From Prevotellaceae bacterium (lineage in GTDB: Bacteria; Bacteroidota; Bacteroidia; Bacteroidales; Bacteroidaceae), in contig JAHZGX010000008.1 of assembly GCA_019420585.1 (NCBI GenBank), positions 6,751-70,750 of the forward strand: a DNA stretch of 64,000 bases, given 5' to 3'. Each line of letters opens with the position of its first letter. Positions within the stretch are counted from its first letter, which is position 1. Below are positions 17,681-25,759 of this stretch, in pieces. Below the pieces are notes generated by a model, which did no database searches, was not told where the DNA came from, and saw only the letters and a list, made by a program, of their open reading frames with translations. The position numbers were made by a program, and so were the translations under genes.

Positions 17681-19843
17681 TCACAACTCCACGTTGAAGG
17701 CATTCACTGCATCCACCACGCGCCGGATCTCGGAATCCGTAAGCATGGGAGAGATGGGCAACGAGAGTTCCTCTGCATGGATTCGCTCGGATATCCTGTA
17801 TTTCCTGTCGTTCCATTCGCTGTAAGCCGCCTGTTTGTGAGGCGGAACCGGATAATGGACCTGCGCCTGTATGCCGCGGTCGGCCAGGAACGTGCGCAAC
17901 TGGTCACGTGCCGGACAGCGCACCGGATATATATGGTACACATTACGCTCAGGCTCGCTCTCGGCCAGGGGAAGCGTCACCAGGGGGTTGTGTATGCCCT
18001 GGTCATAAAGGCGGGCTATCTCCCTGCGGCGTGCATTGTCCTCATCCAGCCTTCCCAGTTTAAGGCAGAGTACGGCCGCCTGTATCTCATCCATGCGGCT
18101 GTTGCTCCCCTTGTAGAGGTGCACATACTTTTCCTCGCTTCCATAATTGCCCATGGCGCACACCATGTTCGCCAGTTGTGCGTCATTGGTAGTGACGCAC
18201 CCGGCATCGCCCAATGCGCCCAGGTTCTTGCCCGGATAGAAGCTGAAGGCCGTGGCATCTGCCATGCTGCCCACACGCCTTCCGCCCATGCTGGCTCCAT
18301 GAGCCTGCGCGGCATCGTCAATCACCTTCAGCCCGTGTGCGGCCGCGATGCCCATGATGGCATCCATGTCACACAGGCGCCCGTAGAGGTGCACCGGCAT
18401 GATGGCCCTCGTATGCTCCGTGATAAGGGTGGGAATCAATGTGGTGTCAATAAGGTAGTCTGCCATGCTCGGCTCGCAAAGCACAGGCGTGAGTCCCGCA
18501 TGCGTGATGGCCAGTATGGTGGCTATGAATGTGTTTGAGGGTACAATCACCTCATCGCCTTCCTCCCAGCCCAACAATTGCCTGTAGGCAAGCAGTACGT
18601 TGGTAAGGGCATCCAGACCATTGCCCGTGGGCACGCAGAAGGCGGCTCCGCAGTAATCGGCATACAGGCGTGCAAAACGCTCGTTCTCCTTCCCGTGCAA
18701 GTACCAGCCGCTGCGCACCACACGCGCCACCTCCTCTGACAGAAACGGCTCAAAGGAGTCCGTTATCTTCTTTATCTCCAGATAAGGAATCTTCTCCTCC
18801 TCCCCATTGGCCTTTGAGCCGTGCATGGCCATCAGTTTGGAACGGTCAAGAGGCACGTCGTACACGTCATAGCATACGGCTCTCCCGCCGAATCCTTCCT
18901 TCTGGAAGATGAGTCCCTCGTTGAGCACCGTGCCTCCCTGCTCGGTGGAGATGCCGAAGTCGATGTATTCCATCTGCTTGTATCTCTCGCTTATGAGATG
19001 GCGGAACAGCAAGTCCAGCGCGCCATAAGCACGTCCCTCATCGCCCGAGGCTATATACTGGACGTGTGCCACGTGCCTGGTCTCGAAAATCACCGTGCCT
19101 GCCACGATGTGCCTGTCGCTTCTGACAAGGTAAAGCTTGATGTCCTTAGGGAAACGCAGCATGAGGAGTTTCATCTCCTCCACGCTGTGCACGGGATGCA
19201 CATGGTGGTGCGCCTGCAACACGTCCTCGAGCAGGTGCCAGTACTCCTCCAGCGTGTCAAAGTCTCCTTCGGTCATGCGGTCGATGTAGAACCCGTGCTC
19301 TATGGCCTTCTTGGCCTGCCTGATTCTGAGCGTGCGCATCTTCATGGGATTGGCCATGCTCACGGCCGTACTCGCCTGGCGACACTTGAGCACGCCACCG
19401 GCACGGAAGATGGCATAGAGTTCCTCGCCGTTGGGAATGGCACTATATATATAAGGTATGGGCTTGCACACCACGCGCCGGGCCTGCAGGTAACTCTGAT
19501 AATAGAGCAGGACAGCCTGCATGATGCGCAGGACCTCGGTCTGTGTGACCTCGGGAAGCACCAGCAGGCCTCCGTAAGTGAGCCCCTGATGTGAATACAC
19601 GCATGCCTCGCTCTCGACCCAGTTGGCAGGGAAGAGTGCCACCAGTCCCCTGCTGTCGGGTGCCTCCTCCTGATAACCATCGGCAGGAGTGATGCCCTCA
19701 TACACCATCACAGAGCAGTCGAAGAAGCGGTCGGCATGATAGTCCATGAAGCCGCGCTGCAGCAGGAACGTGCCATTCTTGGACCTCTGCACGAAGAGGT
19801 CCCAATCCTCTCTCTTGTTTATTGAATATGGTATGACCGTCAT
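17681..19843 (-). CDS. Fused GNAT-type acyltransferase and DegT/DnrJ/EryC1 sugar aminotransferase
   Basis: A 720-residue two-domain protein. Residues 1-340 resemble GNAT/FemAB-like N-acyltransferases (conserved core around residues 230-300, VAGTVIFE ... GALDLLFRHLI). Residues 355-720 are a PLP-dependent sugar aminotransferase: FVPTGNGLDAL-type cofactor loop (here CVPTGNGLDAL), DDAAQAHGA, and SFYPGKNLGALGDAG with Lys539 as the Schiff-base lysine. Together they could aminate a keto-sugar nucleotide and acylate the new amine. The ATG overlaps the stop of the upstream ketoisomerase gene by 4 bp. A fusion of the two activities is unusual; FdtC/QdtC acetyltransferases of this pathway are left-handed beta-helix proteins, not GNAT. 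Confidence 0.85.
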   Translation of the reverse strand: MTVIPYSINKREDWDLFVQRSKNGTFLLQRGFMDYHADRFFDCSVMVYEGITPADGYQEEAPDSRGLVALFPANWVESEACVYSHQGLTYGGLLVLPEVTQTEVLRIMQAVLLYYQSYLQARRVVCKPIPYIYSAIPNGEELYAIFRAGGVLKCRQASTAVSMANPMKMRTLRIRQAKKAIEHGFYIDRMTEGDFDTLEEYWHLLEDVLQAHHHVHPVHSVEEMKLLMLRFPKDIKLYLVRSDRHIVAGTVIFETRHVAHVQYIASGDEGRAYGALDLLFRHLISERYKQMEYIDFGISTEQGGTVLNEGLIFQKEGFGGRAVCYDVYDVPLDRSKLMAMHGSKANGEEEKIPYLEIKKITDSFEPFLSEEVARVVRSGWYLHGKENERFARLYADYCGAAFCVPTGNGLDALTNVLLAYRQLLGWEEGDEVIVPSNTFIATILAITHAGLTPVLCEPSMADYLIDTTLIPTLITEHTRAIMPVHLYGRLCDMDAIMGIAAAHGLKVIDDAAQAHGASMGGRRVGSMADATAFSFYPGKNLGALGDAGCVTTNDAQLANMVCAMGNYGSEEKYVHLYKGSNSRMDEIQAAVLCLKLGRLDEDNARRREIARLYDQGIHNPLVTLPLAESEPERNVYHIYPVRCPARDQLRTFLADRGIQAQVHYPVPPHKQAAYSEWNDRKYRISERIHAEELSLPISPMLTDSEIRRVVDAVNAFNVEL

Positions 19844-20277
19844 TGTTTCCCGTTTACTTCCTTGAGGTAATCCTCATGCTTGTTGATATAGCCTTCGGCC
19901 ATGTAGGGCTGCGATGCCACAGCCAGGCAGACGGTTCCCTCCTGGAACTCCGTCAGGTGGCACCATACGCCCGGGGGAATAAGGATGCCACAGGTAGGAG
20001 TGTCCATCAGGATGTCAGCCTGCGCCCTTCCATCGTCCACATGCATCGTGAACGAACCTTTGAGCGGGAACACAACCTCGGCACAAGTCCTGTGGGCATG
20101 GGCACCCCGGCTTTGCCCGGTCGGTACTCCCCATATCCAGAACACGCGCTCCACAGGGAAAGGTATGGCCTCACTGCCCTGCAGGAAAGTCAGGCTGCCC
20201 CTCTCGTCCTTTATCTCGGGAAGGCGTATCAAGCGGCAGCCTCCCGGAAAGTCCACCCTATCGGCCTTGTCATTCAT
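19840..20277 (-). CDS. dTDP-4-oxo-sugar 3,4-ketoisomerase (FdtA/QdtA/WxcM cupin)
   Basis: A 145-residue cupin. RGAHAHRTCAEVVFPLKGS carries the conserved histidine pair of FdtA/QdtA enzymes, which move the keto group of dTDP-4-oxo-6-deoxyglucose from C4 to C3 so that an aminotransferase can act there. IPPGVWCHL and QPYMAEGYI also fit the family. The ATG at 20277 was preferred over an upstream in-frame GTG at 20289, because the -7 box at 20300-20307 leaves room only for the former. It overlaps the downstream aminotransferase fusion by ATGA, giving a two-gene cassette for a 3-acylamino-3,6-dideoxyhexose of an O-antigen or S-layer glycan. FdtA (galacto) and QdtA (gluco) cannot be told apart here. 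Confidence 0.85.
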   Translation of the reverse strand: MNDKADRVDFPGGCRLIRLPEIKDERGSLTFLQGSEAIPFPVERVFWIWGVPTGQSRGAHAHRTCAEVVFPLKGSFTMHVDDGRAQADILMDTPTCGILIPPGVWCHLTEFQEGTVCLAVASQPYMAEGYINKHEDYLKEVNGKQ

Positions 20278-20299
20278 GTCTATACTCACTTATTTACTG

Positions 20300-20307
20300 C
20301 AAAGGTA
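20300..20307 (-). promoter_or_regulatory. -7 promoter box for the ketoisomerase cassette
   Basis: TACCTTTG on the minus strand, 22 nt upstream of the ATG at 20277. Confidence 0.65.
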
Positions 20308-20350
20308 TAAAAAAAACGCAGGAATACTTGCGTGTCCTGGGAAAAACCCC

Positions 20351-20358
20351 TACCTTTG
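20351..20358 (+). promoter_or_regulatory. -7 promoter box for tRNA-Ser/tRNA-Glu
   Basis: TACCTTTG, 51 nt upstream of tRNA-Ser and divergent from the minus-strand box 43 bp away. Confidence 0.65.
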
Positions 20359-20409
20359 CATCGCAATTGAGAGGGGAACGGATAACGGTTCACCTTGGAC
20401 AAAGCAGAA

Positions 20410-20497
20410 GGAAGTTTGGGTGAGTGGCTGAAACCACCAGTTTGCTAAACTGACGTACGGGTTTACCGTACCGGGGGTTCGAATCCCCCAGCTTCCG
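20410..20497 (+). tRNA. tRNA-Ser (GCT)
   Basis: 88 nt. Acceptor GGAAGTT pairs with AGCTTCC, the anticodon loop reads TTGCTAA, and the long variable arm (TACGGGTTTACCGTA region) is typical of serine tRNA. The T arm is GGGGGTTCGAATCCCCC. CCA is not encoded. Confidence 0.93.
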
Positions 20498-20526
20498 CTG
20501 CCGAGGTCTCCTCGAGGATTGCACAA

Positions 20527-20601
20527 GGCGCTTTCGTCTAGCGGCTAGGACACATGCCTCTCACGCATGGAACACGGGTTCGATTCCCGTAGGCGCTACC
20601 A
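20527..20601 (+). tRNA. tRNA-Glu (CTC)
   Basis: Acceptor GGCGCTT pairs with AGGCGCT using wobble pairs at positions 1-72 and 6-67. The D region TCGTCTAGCGG is typical of Glu, the anticodon loop CTCTCAC gives CTC, and the T arm is CGGGTTCGATTCCCG. CCA is encoded (20599-20601). Likely one transcript with tRNA-Ser 29 nt upstream. Confidence 0.88.
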
Positions 20602-20606
20602 CAGAC

Positions 20607-20647
20607 AGAGGGGCTGCGATGCAATCACCAAGCATCGCAGCCCCTCT
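20607..20647. terminator. Hairpin terminator, tRNA transcript and pflA
   Basis: Perfect 16-bp stem AGAGGGGCTGCGATGC / GCATCGCAGCCCCTCT with a 9-nt loop, between the tRNAs and the convergent pflA stop at 20719. Confidence 0.75.
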
Positions 20648-20718
20648 TGCCTTATCTCCACATCCGCCCACCAGGCAACCTTCATGACAATCCTGAAAGA
20701 TTACGCCGCCATGCGCGC

Positions 20719-21453
20719 TTACCCTACCGGCATGCCGGGAAGAATCTCCCGGAAGAGTTCGCGGGCGTGTGTTATCTGCTCCTGCGTGAGTGCAGGCACT
20801 CCCTCCAAAGGATAGGGAATGCCCAGTTCTCCATACTTGTAACTGCCCATGGTGTGATAAGGAAGCAGTTCCACGCGTTCCACCACACCGGCATACTGCC
20901 CCACCCATCTTGCCACGTCACGCAGACGGGCATCATCGGCCGTGCGTCCGGGCACCACCACATGGCGTATCCATGTAGGCTTGCCCAAGTCGGCCAAGCG
21001 TTCCATCCACTTCTGGTTGGCCTCCCGCAGGTGCCCCGTGTACGTCTTGTGCAGGGAGTCGTCCACGGTCTTGACATCCAGGAGCACCAGGTCGGTGTAG
21101 TCCAGCACGGCAAAAGCCTTGTCCGTGGCCAGCACGCCACTGGTGTCCAAGGCCGTATGCAACCCTTTCTGCCTGCACAGCCGGAAGTACTCCCGCACGA
21201 AACCGGCCTGCATCAAAGGTTCTCCGCCACTCACGGTCACGCCTCCGTGGCGGATGAATGAACGGTAACGGAGAGCCTCGGAAAGAAGTTCCTCAGGTTC
21301 CCATTCGAACTGAACGGGAGCCTGAGGATTCCATGTGTCGGGGTTGTGGCAGAAAGCGCAGCGCATGGGGCAGCCCTGCATGAAGGCCACGAAGCGGATT
21401 CCCGGGCCGTCCACAGCGCCAAAGGTCTCAAGTGAGTGTATCCTGCCTTTCAT
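20719..21453 (-). CDS. pflA: Pyruvate formate-lyase activating enzyme
   Basis: A 244-residue radical SAM enzyme that generates the glycyl radical on pyruvate formate-lyase. The CxxxCxxC cluster-binding motif is Cys28-Cys32-Cys35 (CPMRCAFC), preceded by the typical DGPGIRFVAFMQGC and followed by SGGEPLMQ, the SAM-binding GGE motif. The length matches E. coli PflA (246). It starts 22 nt after the pflB stop on the same strand, so the two are one operon for anaerobic conversion of pyruvate to acetyl-CoA and formate. The tRNA terminator hairpin also serves its 3' end. Confidence 0.95.
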   Translation of the reverse strand: MKGRIHSLETFGAVDGPGIRFVAFMQGCPMRCAFCHNPDTWNPQAPVQFEWEPEELLSEALRYRSFIRHGGVTVSGGEPLMQAGFVREYFRLCRQKGLHTALDTSGVLATDKAFAVLDYTDLVLLDVKTVDDSLHKTYTGHLREANQKWMERLADLGKPTWIRHVVVPGRTADDARLRDVARWVGQYAGVVERVELLPYHTMGSYKYGELGIPYPLEGVPALTQEQITHARELFREILPGMPVG

Positions 21454-21475
21454 TCTCTTCTCCAGGCAAAGCCAA

Positions 21476-23710
21476 TCAGAGGCTCTGGTTGATGGTGCGG
21501 CTCAGCACGTCGAGCTGCTGCTCGTGGGTCAGCTTGATGAAGTTGACTGCGTAGCCGGACACGCGGATGGTCAGTTGAGGATACTTCTCGGGATGCTCCA
21601 TGGCATCGACAAGCAACTGGCGGTCAAAGACGTTCACGTTCAAGTGATGTCCGCCATCGGGGGTGAAGTAGCCGTCCATCAGGTTCACCAGGTTGTCCAC
21701 CTGCGTCTCGGTCTGCTTGCCGAGCGTGGCGGGCGATATGGCAAACGTGTAGGAGATGCCGTCATGTGAGTGCTGGAAGGGCAGCTTGGCCACCGAGGAC
21801 AGGGCGGCAACCGCTCCGCGGGTATCACGCCCGTTCATGGGGTTGGCTCCGGGAGCGAAGGGGACGCCTGCGGGGCGGCCATCGGGTGTGGCACCGGTGT
21901 ACTTGCCGTACACCACGTTGGAGGTGATGGTGAGCAGGGACTGTGTGGGCTTTGCACCACGGTAAGTGTTGTGCTGGCGCATGTACTCCATGAACTTCTC
22001 CGTTACCATCAGGGCCAGGGCATCGGTGTGCTCGTCATTGTTGCCGAAGGGCACATAGCCGGTGTTCTCGAAGCCTACGGCCAGGCCGCGCTCGTCGCGG
22101 ATGACCTTCACCGTGCCGAACTTGATGGCAGCCAGGGAGTCGGCCACGATGGAGAGGCCGGCAATGCCGGTGGCGCGGGTGCGCTCCACGTCTCCGTCAT
22201 GGAGAGCCATCTCGAATGCCTCGTAATCATACTTGTCGTGCATGTAGTGGATGATGTGCAGGGCGTTGGCATAGGTCTTGGCCAGCCACTTCATCATCTG
22301 CTCGAACTTGTCCATCACCACGTCATAGTCCAGCGTGTCTGTGGTAATGGGTGCATAGGCCGGGGCCACCTGTTCGCCGCTGCGCTCGTCGCGTCCTCCG
22401 TTGATGGCGTAGAGCAGGCACTTTGCCAGGTTGGCACGCGCACCGAAGAACTGCATCTGCTTGCCTATCTTCATGGGGGAGACGCAGCATGCGATGCCAT
22501 AATCGTCACCGTAATCGGGGCGCATGAGGTCGTCATTCTCATACTGTATGGCCGAGGTCTTGATGCTCATCTGGGCGCAGTAGCGCTTCCAGGGCTCGGG
22601 CAGTCGCTCGCTCCACAGCACGGTCAGGTTGGGCTCGGGAGCCGGGCCCAGGTTCTCCAGGGTGTGCAGCATGCGGAAGCAGGTCTTGGTCACCAGCGTG
22701 CGGCCGTCGACACCCATTCCGCCCTCGGAGGCGGTCACCCACACAGGGTCGCCCGAGAAGAGGTCGTTGTACTCGGGGGTGCGCAGGAAGCGCACGATGC
22801 GCAACTTGATGATGAGCTGGTCGATGAGTTCCTGGGCCTCCTGCTCGGTGAGCCTGCCCTCGCGCAGGTCACTCTCGATGAAGATGTCGAGGAAGGTGGA
22901 GATGCGCCCGATGGACATGGCCGCGCCGTCCTGGTCCTTCACTGCGCCCAGGTAGCCGAAATAGACGAACTGCACGGCCTCGCGTGCGCTCTGTGCTGGC
23001 TTGGTCACGTCGAAGCCGTAAGCCTCGCACATCTTCACGAAGTCCTTCAGGGCCTGGATCTGCTCCGTGATCTCCTCACGGCAGCGTATCACCTCGTCGG
23101 TCATCTCGGAGATGTCCAGGCGGTCCATGTAGCGCTTCTTCTCCTCAATCAGGTTGTCCACGCCATAGAGGGCAATGCGGCGGTAGTCGCCGATGATGCG
23201 CCCGCGGCCGTAGGCATCGGGCAGGCCGGTGATGATGTGGCTGTGGCGCGCGTCACGTATTTCCTTGGTATAGGCCGAGAAGACGCCCTGGTTGTGCGTC
23301 TTGCGGTACTTGGTGTATATGGCCTTGGTCTCGCCGTCCAGCTTGTAGCCGTAAGCCTCCAGGGCCGATTCCACCATGCGTATGCCGCCCTTGGGGAAGA
23401 TTCCGCGCTTGAGTGGGGCATCGGTCTGCAGGCCCACGATCACCTCGTCGTCCTTGCTGATGTATCCTGCGCCATAGGTGGTGAGCGTCTGGGGCAGGCG
23501 GGTCTCGGCATCGTAGACGCCCTTCTCGCGCTCCACCTTGAACATCTCGCTCAGCTTGCCCCACAGGCGGAGCGTGCGCTCCGTGGCAGGGGCGAGGAAT
23601 GAGGCATCGCCCTCATAGGGAGTGTAGTTGTGCTGGATAAAGTCGCGGACGTTGATCTCTCGCTTCCAGATGAATCCTTCATACTGGTTCAGTTGGTGGG
23701 TCAATTTCAT
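21476..23710 (-). CDS. pflB: Formate C-acetyltransferase (pyruvate formate-lyase)
   Basis: A 744-residue glycyl-radical enzyme that splits pyruvate with CoA into acetyl-CoA and formate. The catalytic pair is Cys408-Cys409 (GIACCVSP) and the radical glycine is Gly719 in RVSGYAVNF, 26 residues from the end. The N-terminus has VRDFIQHNYTPYEGD as in E. coli PflB (760 residues). The ATG at 23710 fits the family N-terminus; an in-frame ATG at 23749 would add 13 residues and lies in a leader hairpin. It shows that the organism ferments anaerobically. pflA follows directly. Confidence 0.96.
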   Translation of the reverse strand: MKLTHQLNQYEGFIWKREINVRDFIQHNYTPYEGDASFLAPATERTLRLWGKLSEMFKVEREKGVYDAETRLPQTLTTYGAGYISKDDEVIVGLQTDAPLKRGIFPKGGIRMVESALEAYGYKLDGETKAIYTKYRKTHNQGVFSAYTKEIRDARHSHIITGLPDAYGRGRIIGDYRRIALYGVDNLIEEKKRYMDRLDISEMTDEVIRCREEITEQIQALKDFVKMCEAYGFDVTKPAQSAREAVQFVYFGYLGAVKDQDGAAMSIGRISTFLDIFIESDLREGRLTEQEAQELIDQLIIKLRIVRFLRTPEYNDLFSGDPVWVTASEGGMGVDGRTLVTKTCFRMLHTLENLGPAPEPNLTVLWSERLPEPWKRYCAQMSIKTSAIQYENDDLMRPDYGDDYGIACCVSPMKIGKQMQFFGARANLAKCLLYAINGGRDERSGEQVAPAYAPITTDTLDYDVVMDKFEQMMKWLAKTYANALHIIHYMHDKYDYEAFEMALHDGDVERTRATGIAGLSIVADSLAAIKFGTVKVIRDERGLAVGFENTGYVPFGNNDEHTDALALMVTEKFMEYMRQHNTYRGAKPTQSLLTITSNVVYGKYTGATPDGRPAGVPFAPGANPMNGRDTRGAVAALSSVAKLPFQHSHDGISYTFAISPATLGKQTETQVDNLVNLMDGYFTPDGGHHLNVNVFDRQLLVDAMEHPEKYPQLTIRVSGYAVNFIKLTHEQQLDVLSRTINQSL

Positions 23711-23741
23711 TATAGTTGTCTCGTTTGGTTTATAACTCTCA

Positions 23742-23762
23742 GGGGACATTTTCCGTGCCCCC
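23742..23762 (-). promoter_or_regulatory. Leader hairpin of pflB
   Basis: In the mRNA leader GGGGGCA pairs with TGTCCCC around the loop CGGAAAA, about 30 nt upstream of the start codon. It may tune stability or translation; no known riboswitch is recognised. Confidence 0.35.
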
Positions 23763-23779
23763 TCCTTTCTTTGGGACTG

Positions 23780-23787
23780 CAAAGGTA
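23780..23787 (-). promoter_or_regulatory. -7 promoter box for pflB-pflA
   Basis: TACCTTTG on the minus strand, 69 nt upstream of the pflB ATG at 23710. Confidence 0.6.
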
Positions 23788-23861
23788 AGTGTTTTCTTTC
23801 ACATATGCATGGGAGAAAAGGCACACTTTACGGTAAATTTCCCCTGCGCCTTTTCTCCCGG

Positions 23862-24158
23862 CTATGGCTGGAGTATGGGCTCGAGCACCTCCTCGCCGCA
23901 GAAGTGCCTCACGTAGAACAGGGGATAGCCCAGGCTGCCCGGAGGGCGGCTCGCGTCCACATGGCTGGCATGGACGAAGTCCGGCAGGCCGAAGTCGAAG
24001 CTGCGCCCGTAGAGCAGTATGCACCCGCGCTGCCGGTCAACCTTCCAGAGCCCGCCGCCATGGCACGTGGCATGGCCCTCGGGCAGGAGTTCCCGGTGCA
24101 GGTAGACGTTGCCGAAGCGGATTTCCCCGTCGAGCGTTATGATGAACTTGTTGTACAT
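23862..24158 (-). CDS. Small conserved-looking protein of unknown function
   Basis: A 98-residue protein from the ATG at 24158; a TTG at 24191 would add 11 residues and overlap the FKBP stop. The sequence MYNKFIITLDGEIRFGNVYLHRELL is followed by CHGGGLWKVDRQRGCILLYGRSFDFG and looks like a compact beta-rich domain with no signal peptide or membrane segment. It is the last gene of the yccF-trx-FKBP operon, 25 nt after the FKBP stop. It reads as a real gene because composition and frame continue the operon, but I do not recognise the family. Confidence 0.6.
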   Translation of the reverse strand: MYNKFIITLDGEIRFGNVYLHRELLPEGHATCHGGGLWKVDRQRGCILLYGRSFDFGLPDFVHASHVDASRPPGSLGYPLFYVRHFCGEEVLEPILQP

Positions 24159-24183
24159 GGCCAAGCGAATGCGCACCGCTGCC

Positions 24184-24660
24184 TCATGCAATGCCGAGCA
24201 GTTCTATGTCGAAAATCAGGGTCGAACCGCCGGGAATACCGGGCAGGGAACGCTTGCCGTACCCCATGTCGGCGGGAACGTACACTTCCCAGCGGTCGCC
24301 CACATGCATCTGCTGCAAGGCAATTGTCCAGCCCTGGATGAGGTCGGAAAGGCGCATGGCCAAAGGCGCGCCGCCCCGGCTTCCGTCGAACACGCGCCCA
24401 TCGGTCAGCCGCCCGGTGTAATGAACCGTGACTATGCTGCGCGCCGATGGCCGCCCACCTTCGGGGTTCCCCTCGGCCAGCACCTTGCAGCAGACTCCCT
24501 TGGAGAGGAGCGTCACTCCTTCCTCACGGGCCTTACGCCCTATCCATTCTGCGTTCTGCCGCGCATACTCGCCGCGCGACAACTTTCCCGCTGCAGGTTT
24601 CCCTTCCTTCTTCTTCCGGTCACGTTCGTCCCGGCTGCTGTATTTCTGTCCTCTTTCCAT
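24184..24660 (-). CDS. FKBP-type peptidyl-prolyl cis-trans isomerase
   Basis: A 158-residue protein. A charged N-terminal 60 residues (MERGQKYSSRDERDRKKKEG) without a signal peptide precedes an FKBP domain at about residues 65-157: VTVHYTGRLTDGRVFDGS, IQGWTIALQQMHVGDRWEVYVPADMGYG and the closing STLIFDIELL. It speeds proline isomerisation and assists folding, here probably in the cytoplasm, although many Bacteroidota FKBPs are exported. Its start lies 41 bp inside the preceding gene, which implies coupled translation. Confidence 0.9.
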   Translation of the reverse strand: MERGQKYSSRDERDRKKKEGKPAAGKLSRGEYARQNAEWIGRKAREEGVTLLSKGVCCKVLAEGNPEGGRPSARSIVTVHYTGRLTDGRVFDGSRGGAPLAMRLSDLIQGWTIALQQMHVGDRWEVYVPADMGYGKRSLPGIPGGSTLIFDIELLGIA

Positions 24661-25000
24661 GATAGTCCGGCACCTTGCATGTCAGCCCCCGGAGCATGTG
24701 CCTCAGTGCCATCAGGGGGTGGTAAAGAATCATCCTGGGCCCGGCCCACCGCATGACCTCCCTCATGCGCCCGGCCATGTCCTTCCGGTAACAGTGTGCC
24801 GGGCACTGCCTGCATGTGGGCTTCCCCTCCCCGAAGCGGCAGCGCGAGAGCCTCGCCCGGGCATAGTCCGCCAGTTCCCGGCAGCCGGCGCAGCAGTCCC
24901 GCGAGCCATGGTGGTGCCTGCAGTAGAGCCGCACCATGGCTTCCACCACCCGCTGCTCCTCGCCGATCCGTGCCGCACGGCAGGCGCCAGGCCGTCCCAT
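24620..25000 (-). CDS. Cys-rich 'nitrous oxide-stimulated promoter' family protein
   Basis: A 126-residue protein with the pattern of the PF11756 family: EAMVRLYCRHHHGSRDCCAGC, then about 20 residues on CRFGEGKPTCRQCPAHCY, and RMILYHPLMALRHML. The Cys/His spacing suggests a metal site. The family name comes from one Pseudomonas promoter study and says little about function. The ATG at 25000 starts near the thioredoxin stop (25009) and the 3' end overlaps the FKBP gene by 41 bp. Family assignment is from memory of the motif. Confidence 0.75.
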   Translation of the reverse strand: MGRPGACRAARIGEEQRVVEAMVRLYCRHHHGSRDCCAGCRELADYARARLSRCRFGEGKPTCRQCPAHCYRKDMAGRMREVMRWAGPRMILYHPLMALRHMLRGLTCKVPDYHGKRTEIQQPGRT

Positions 25001-25008
25001 GCGGCGCG

Positions 25009-25311
25009 TCAAAGCCCGAGCCAAGGCTCCAGGGCACTCATCAGTGCCTGCCTGGGCATGGCCCCGCTCTGCCTCCACAGCAGTTCGCCGCGCCGGAAAA
25101 GCATGAGCGTGGGCACGGACTGCACCCGGTACCTCGCAGCCGTGTCCTCATGCCTGTCTATGTCCATCTTGATGATGCGCAGCCTGTCTCCCAGCTCTGC
25201 CTTCGCCTGCTCCAGCACAGGGTGCATCATGCGGCAGGGCTGGCACCACGTGGCGTAGAAGTCCACCAGCACGGGCACGTCTCCCGATATTGCCTGTTCG
25301 AATGTCTCCAT
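25009..25311 (-). CDS. trxA: Thioredoxin
   Basis: A 100-residue cytosolic thioredoxin: PVLVDFYATWCQPCRMM with active-site Cys23 and Cys26 (WCQPC rather than the usual WCGPC), and the cis-proline loop VQSVPTLMLFRRGE. It reduces protein disulfides. The ATG at 25311 is 5 nt after the YccF stop. The frame stays open far upstream, but that stretch is the yccF gene read in another frame. Confidence 0.93.
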   Translation of the reverse strand: METFEQAISGDVPVLVDFYATWCQPCRMMHPVLEQAKAELGDRLRIIKMDIDRHEDTAARYRVQSVPTLMLFRRGELLWRQSGAMPRQALMSALEPWLGL

Positions 25312-25316
25312 ATGTC

Positions 25317-25694
25317 TCAGAAATTGAGTGTAACGTCTTTGCCGAAGGGAGCCAGCGCCAGCCCGGCCATCTTGAAGTGCTGGCGGGCAAAGGGGATGCC
25401 GATGATGGTGATGAGCAGCAGGACCCCGAAAAGCAGGTGCACCAGGCAGGCCGGCAGCCCGCCGAAGACCAGCCACAGGAGGTTGAGGGGCAGGGAAAGG
25501 CAGCCCGGAGGATAGTCCGATGAAGTCACCCTTGCCCCGAAAGGCCACAGGCAGAGGAGCCCCAGCTTGAAAGTCTGCAAAGCCCAAGGTATGCCGATGA
25601 TGGTGCAGGCCAGCGCAAGGCTGCCCGTAAAATATCCCAGTGCGGCCTCCAGCCCGCCGAAGACCAGCCACAGAAAGTTGCCTATTATGCGCAT
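25317..25694 (-). CDS. YccF domain-containing membrane protein
   Basis: A 125-residue integral membrane protein built of two related halves: NFLWLVFGGLEAALGYFTGS ... IIGIPWALQTFKLGLLCLWPFG and NLLWLVFGGLPACLVHLLFG ... IIGIPFARQHFKMAGLALAPFG. Each half has the WLVFGG and IIGIPxAxQxFKxxxLxLxPFG repeat of the YccF family, with about four membrane segments in total. The function is unknown. It is the first gene of the operon; the ATG at 25694 lies 28 nt below a -7 box. Confidence 0.88.
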   Translation of the reverse strand: MRIIGNFLWLVFGGLEAALGYFTGSLALACTIIGIPWALQTFKLGLLCLWPFGARVTSSDYPPGCLSLPLNLLWLVFGGLPACLVHLLFGVLLLITIIGIPFARQHFKMAGLALAPFGKDVTLNF

Positions 25695-25722
25695 GATTCC
25701 CAGATATGAATGGTTGGCAGTG

Positions 25723-25730
25723 CAAATATA
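25723..25730 (-). promoter_or_regulatory. -7 promoter box for the yccF-trx-FKBP operon
   Basis: TATATTTG on the minus strand, 28 nt upstream of the yccF ATG. Confidence 0.6.
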
Positions 25731-25759
25731 CTGAGTTATCCGCAAATGCGGGGCACCGC

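Noticed and set aside
20561..20908. Frames overlapping tRNA-Glu and the pflA 3' end
   Set aside because: They run through a tRNA and a terminator hairpin; no protein features.
21770..23602. A 610-codon open frame on the plus strand inside pflB
   Set aside because: It is antisense to a gene with complete catalytic motifs; the translation is His/Val/Gly-rich with no domain, a by-product of GC-rich codon use.
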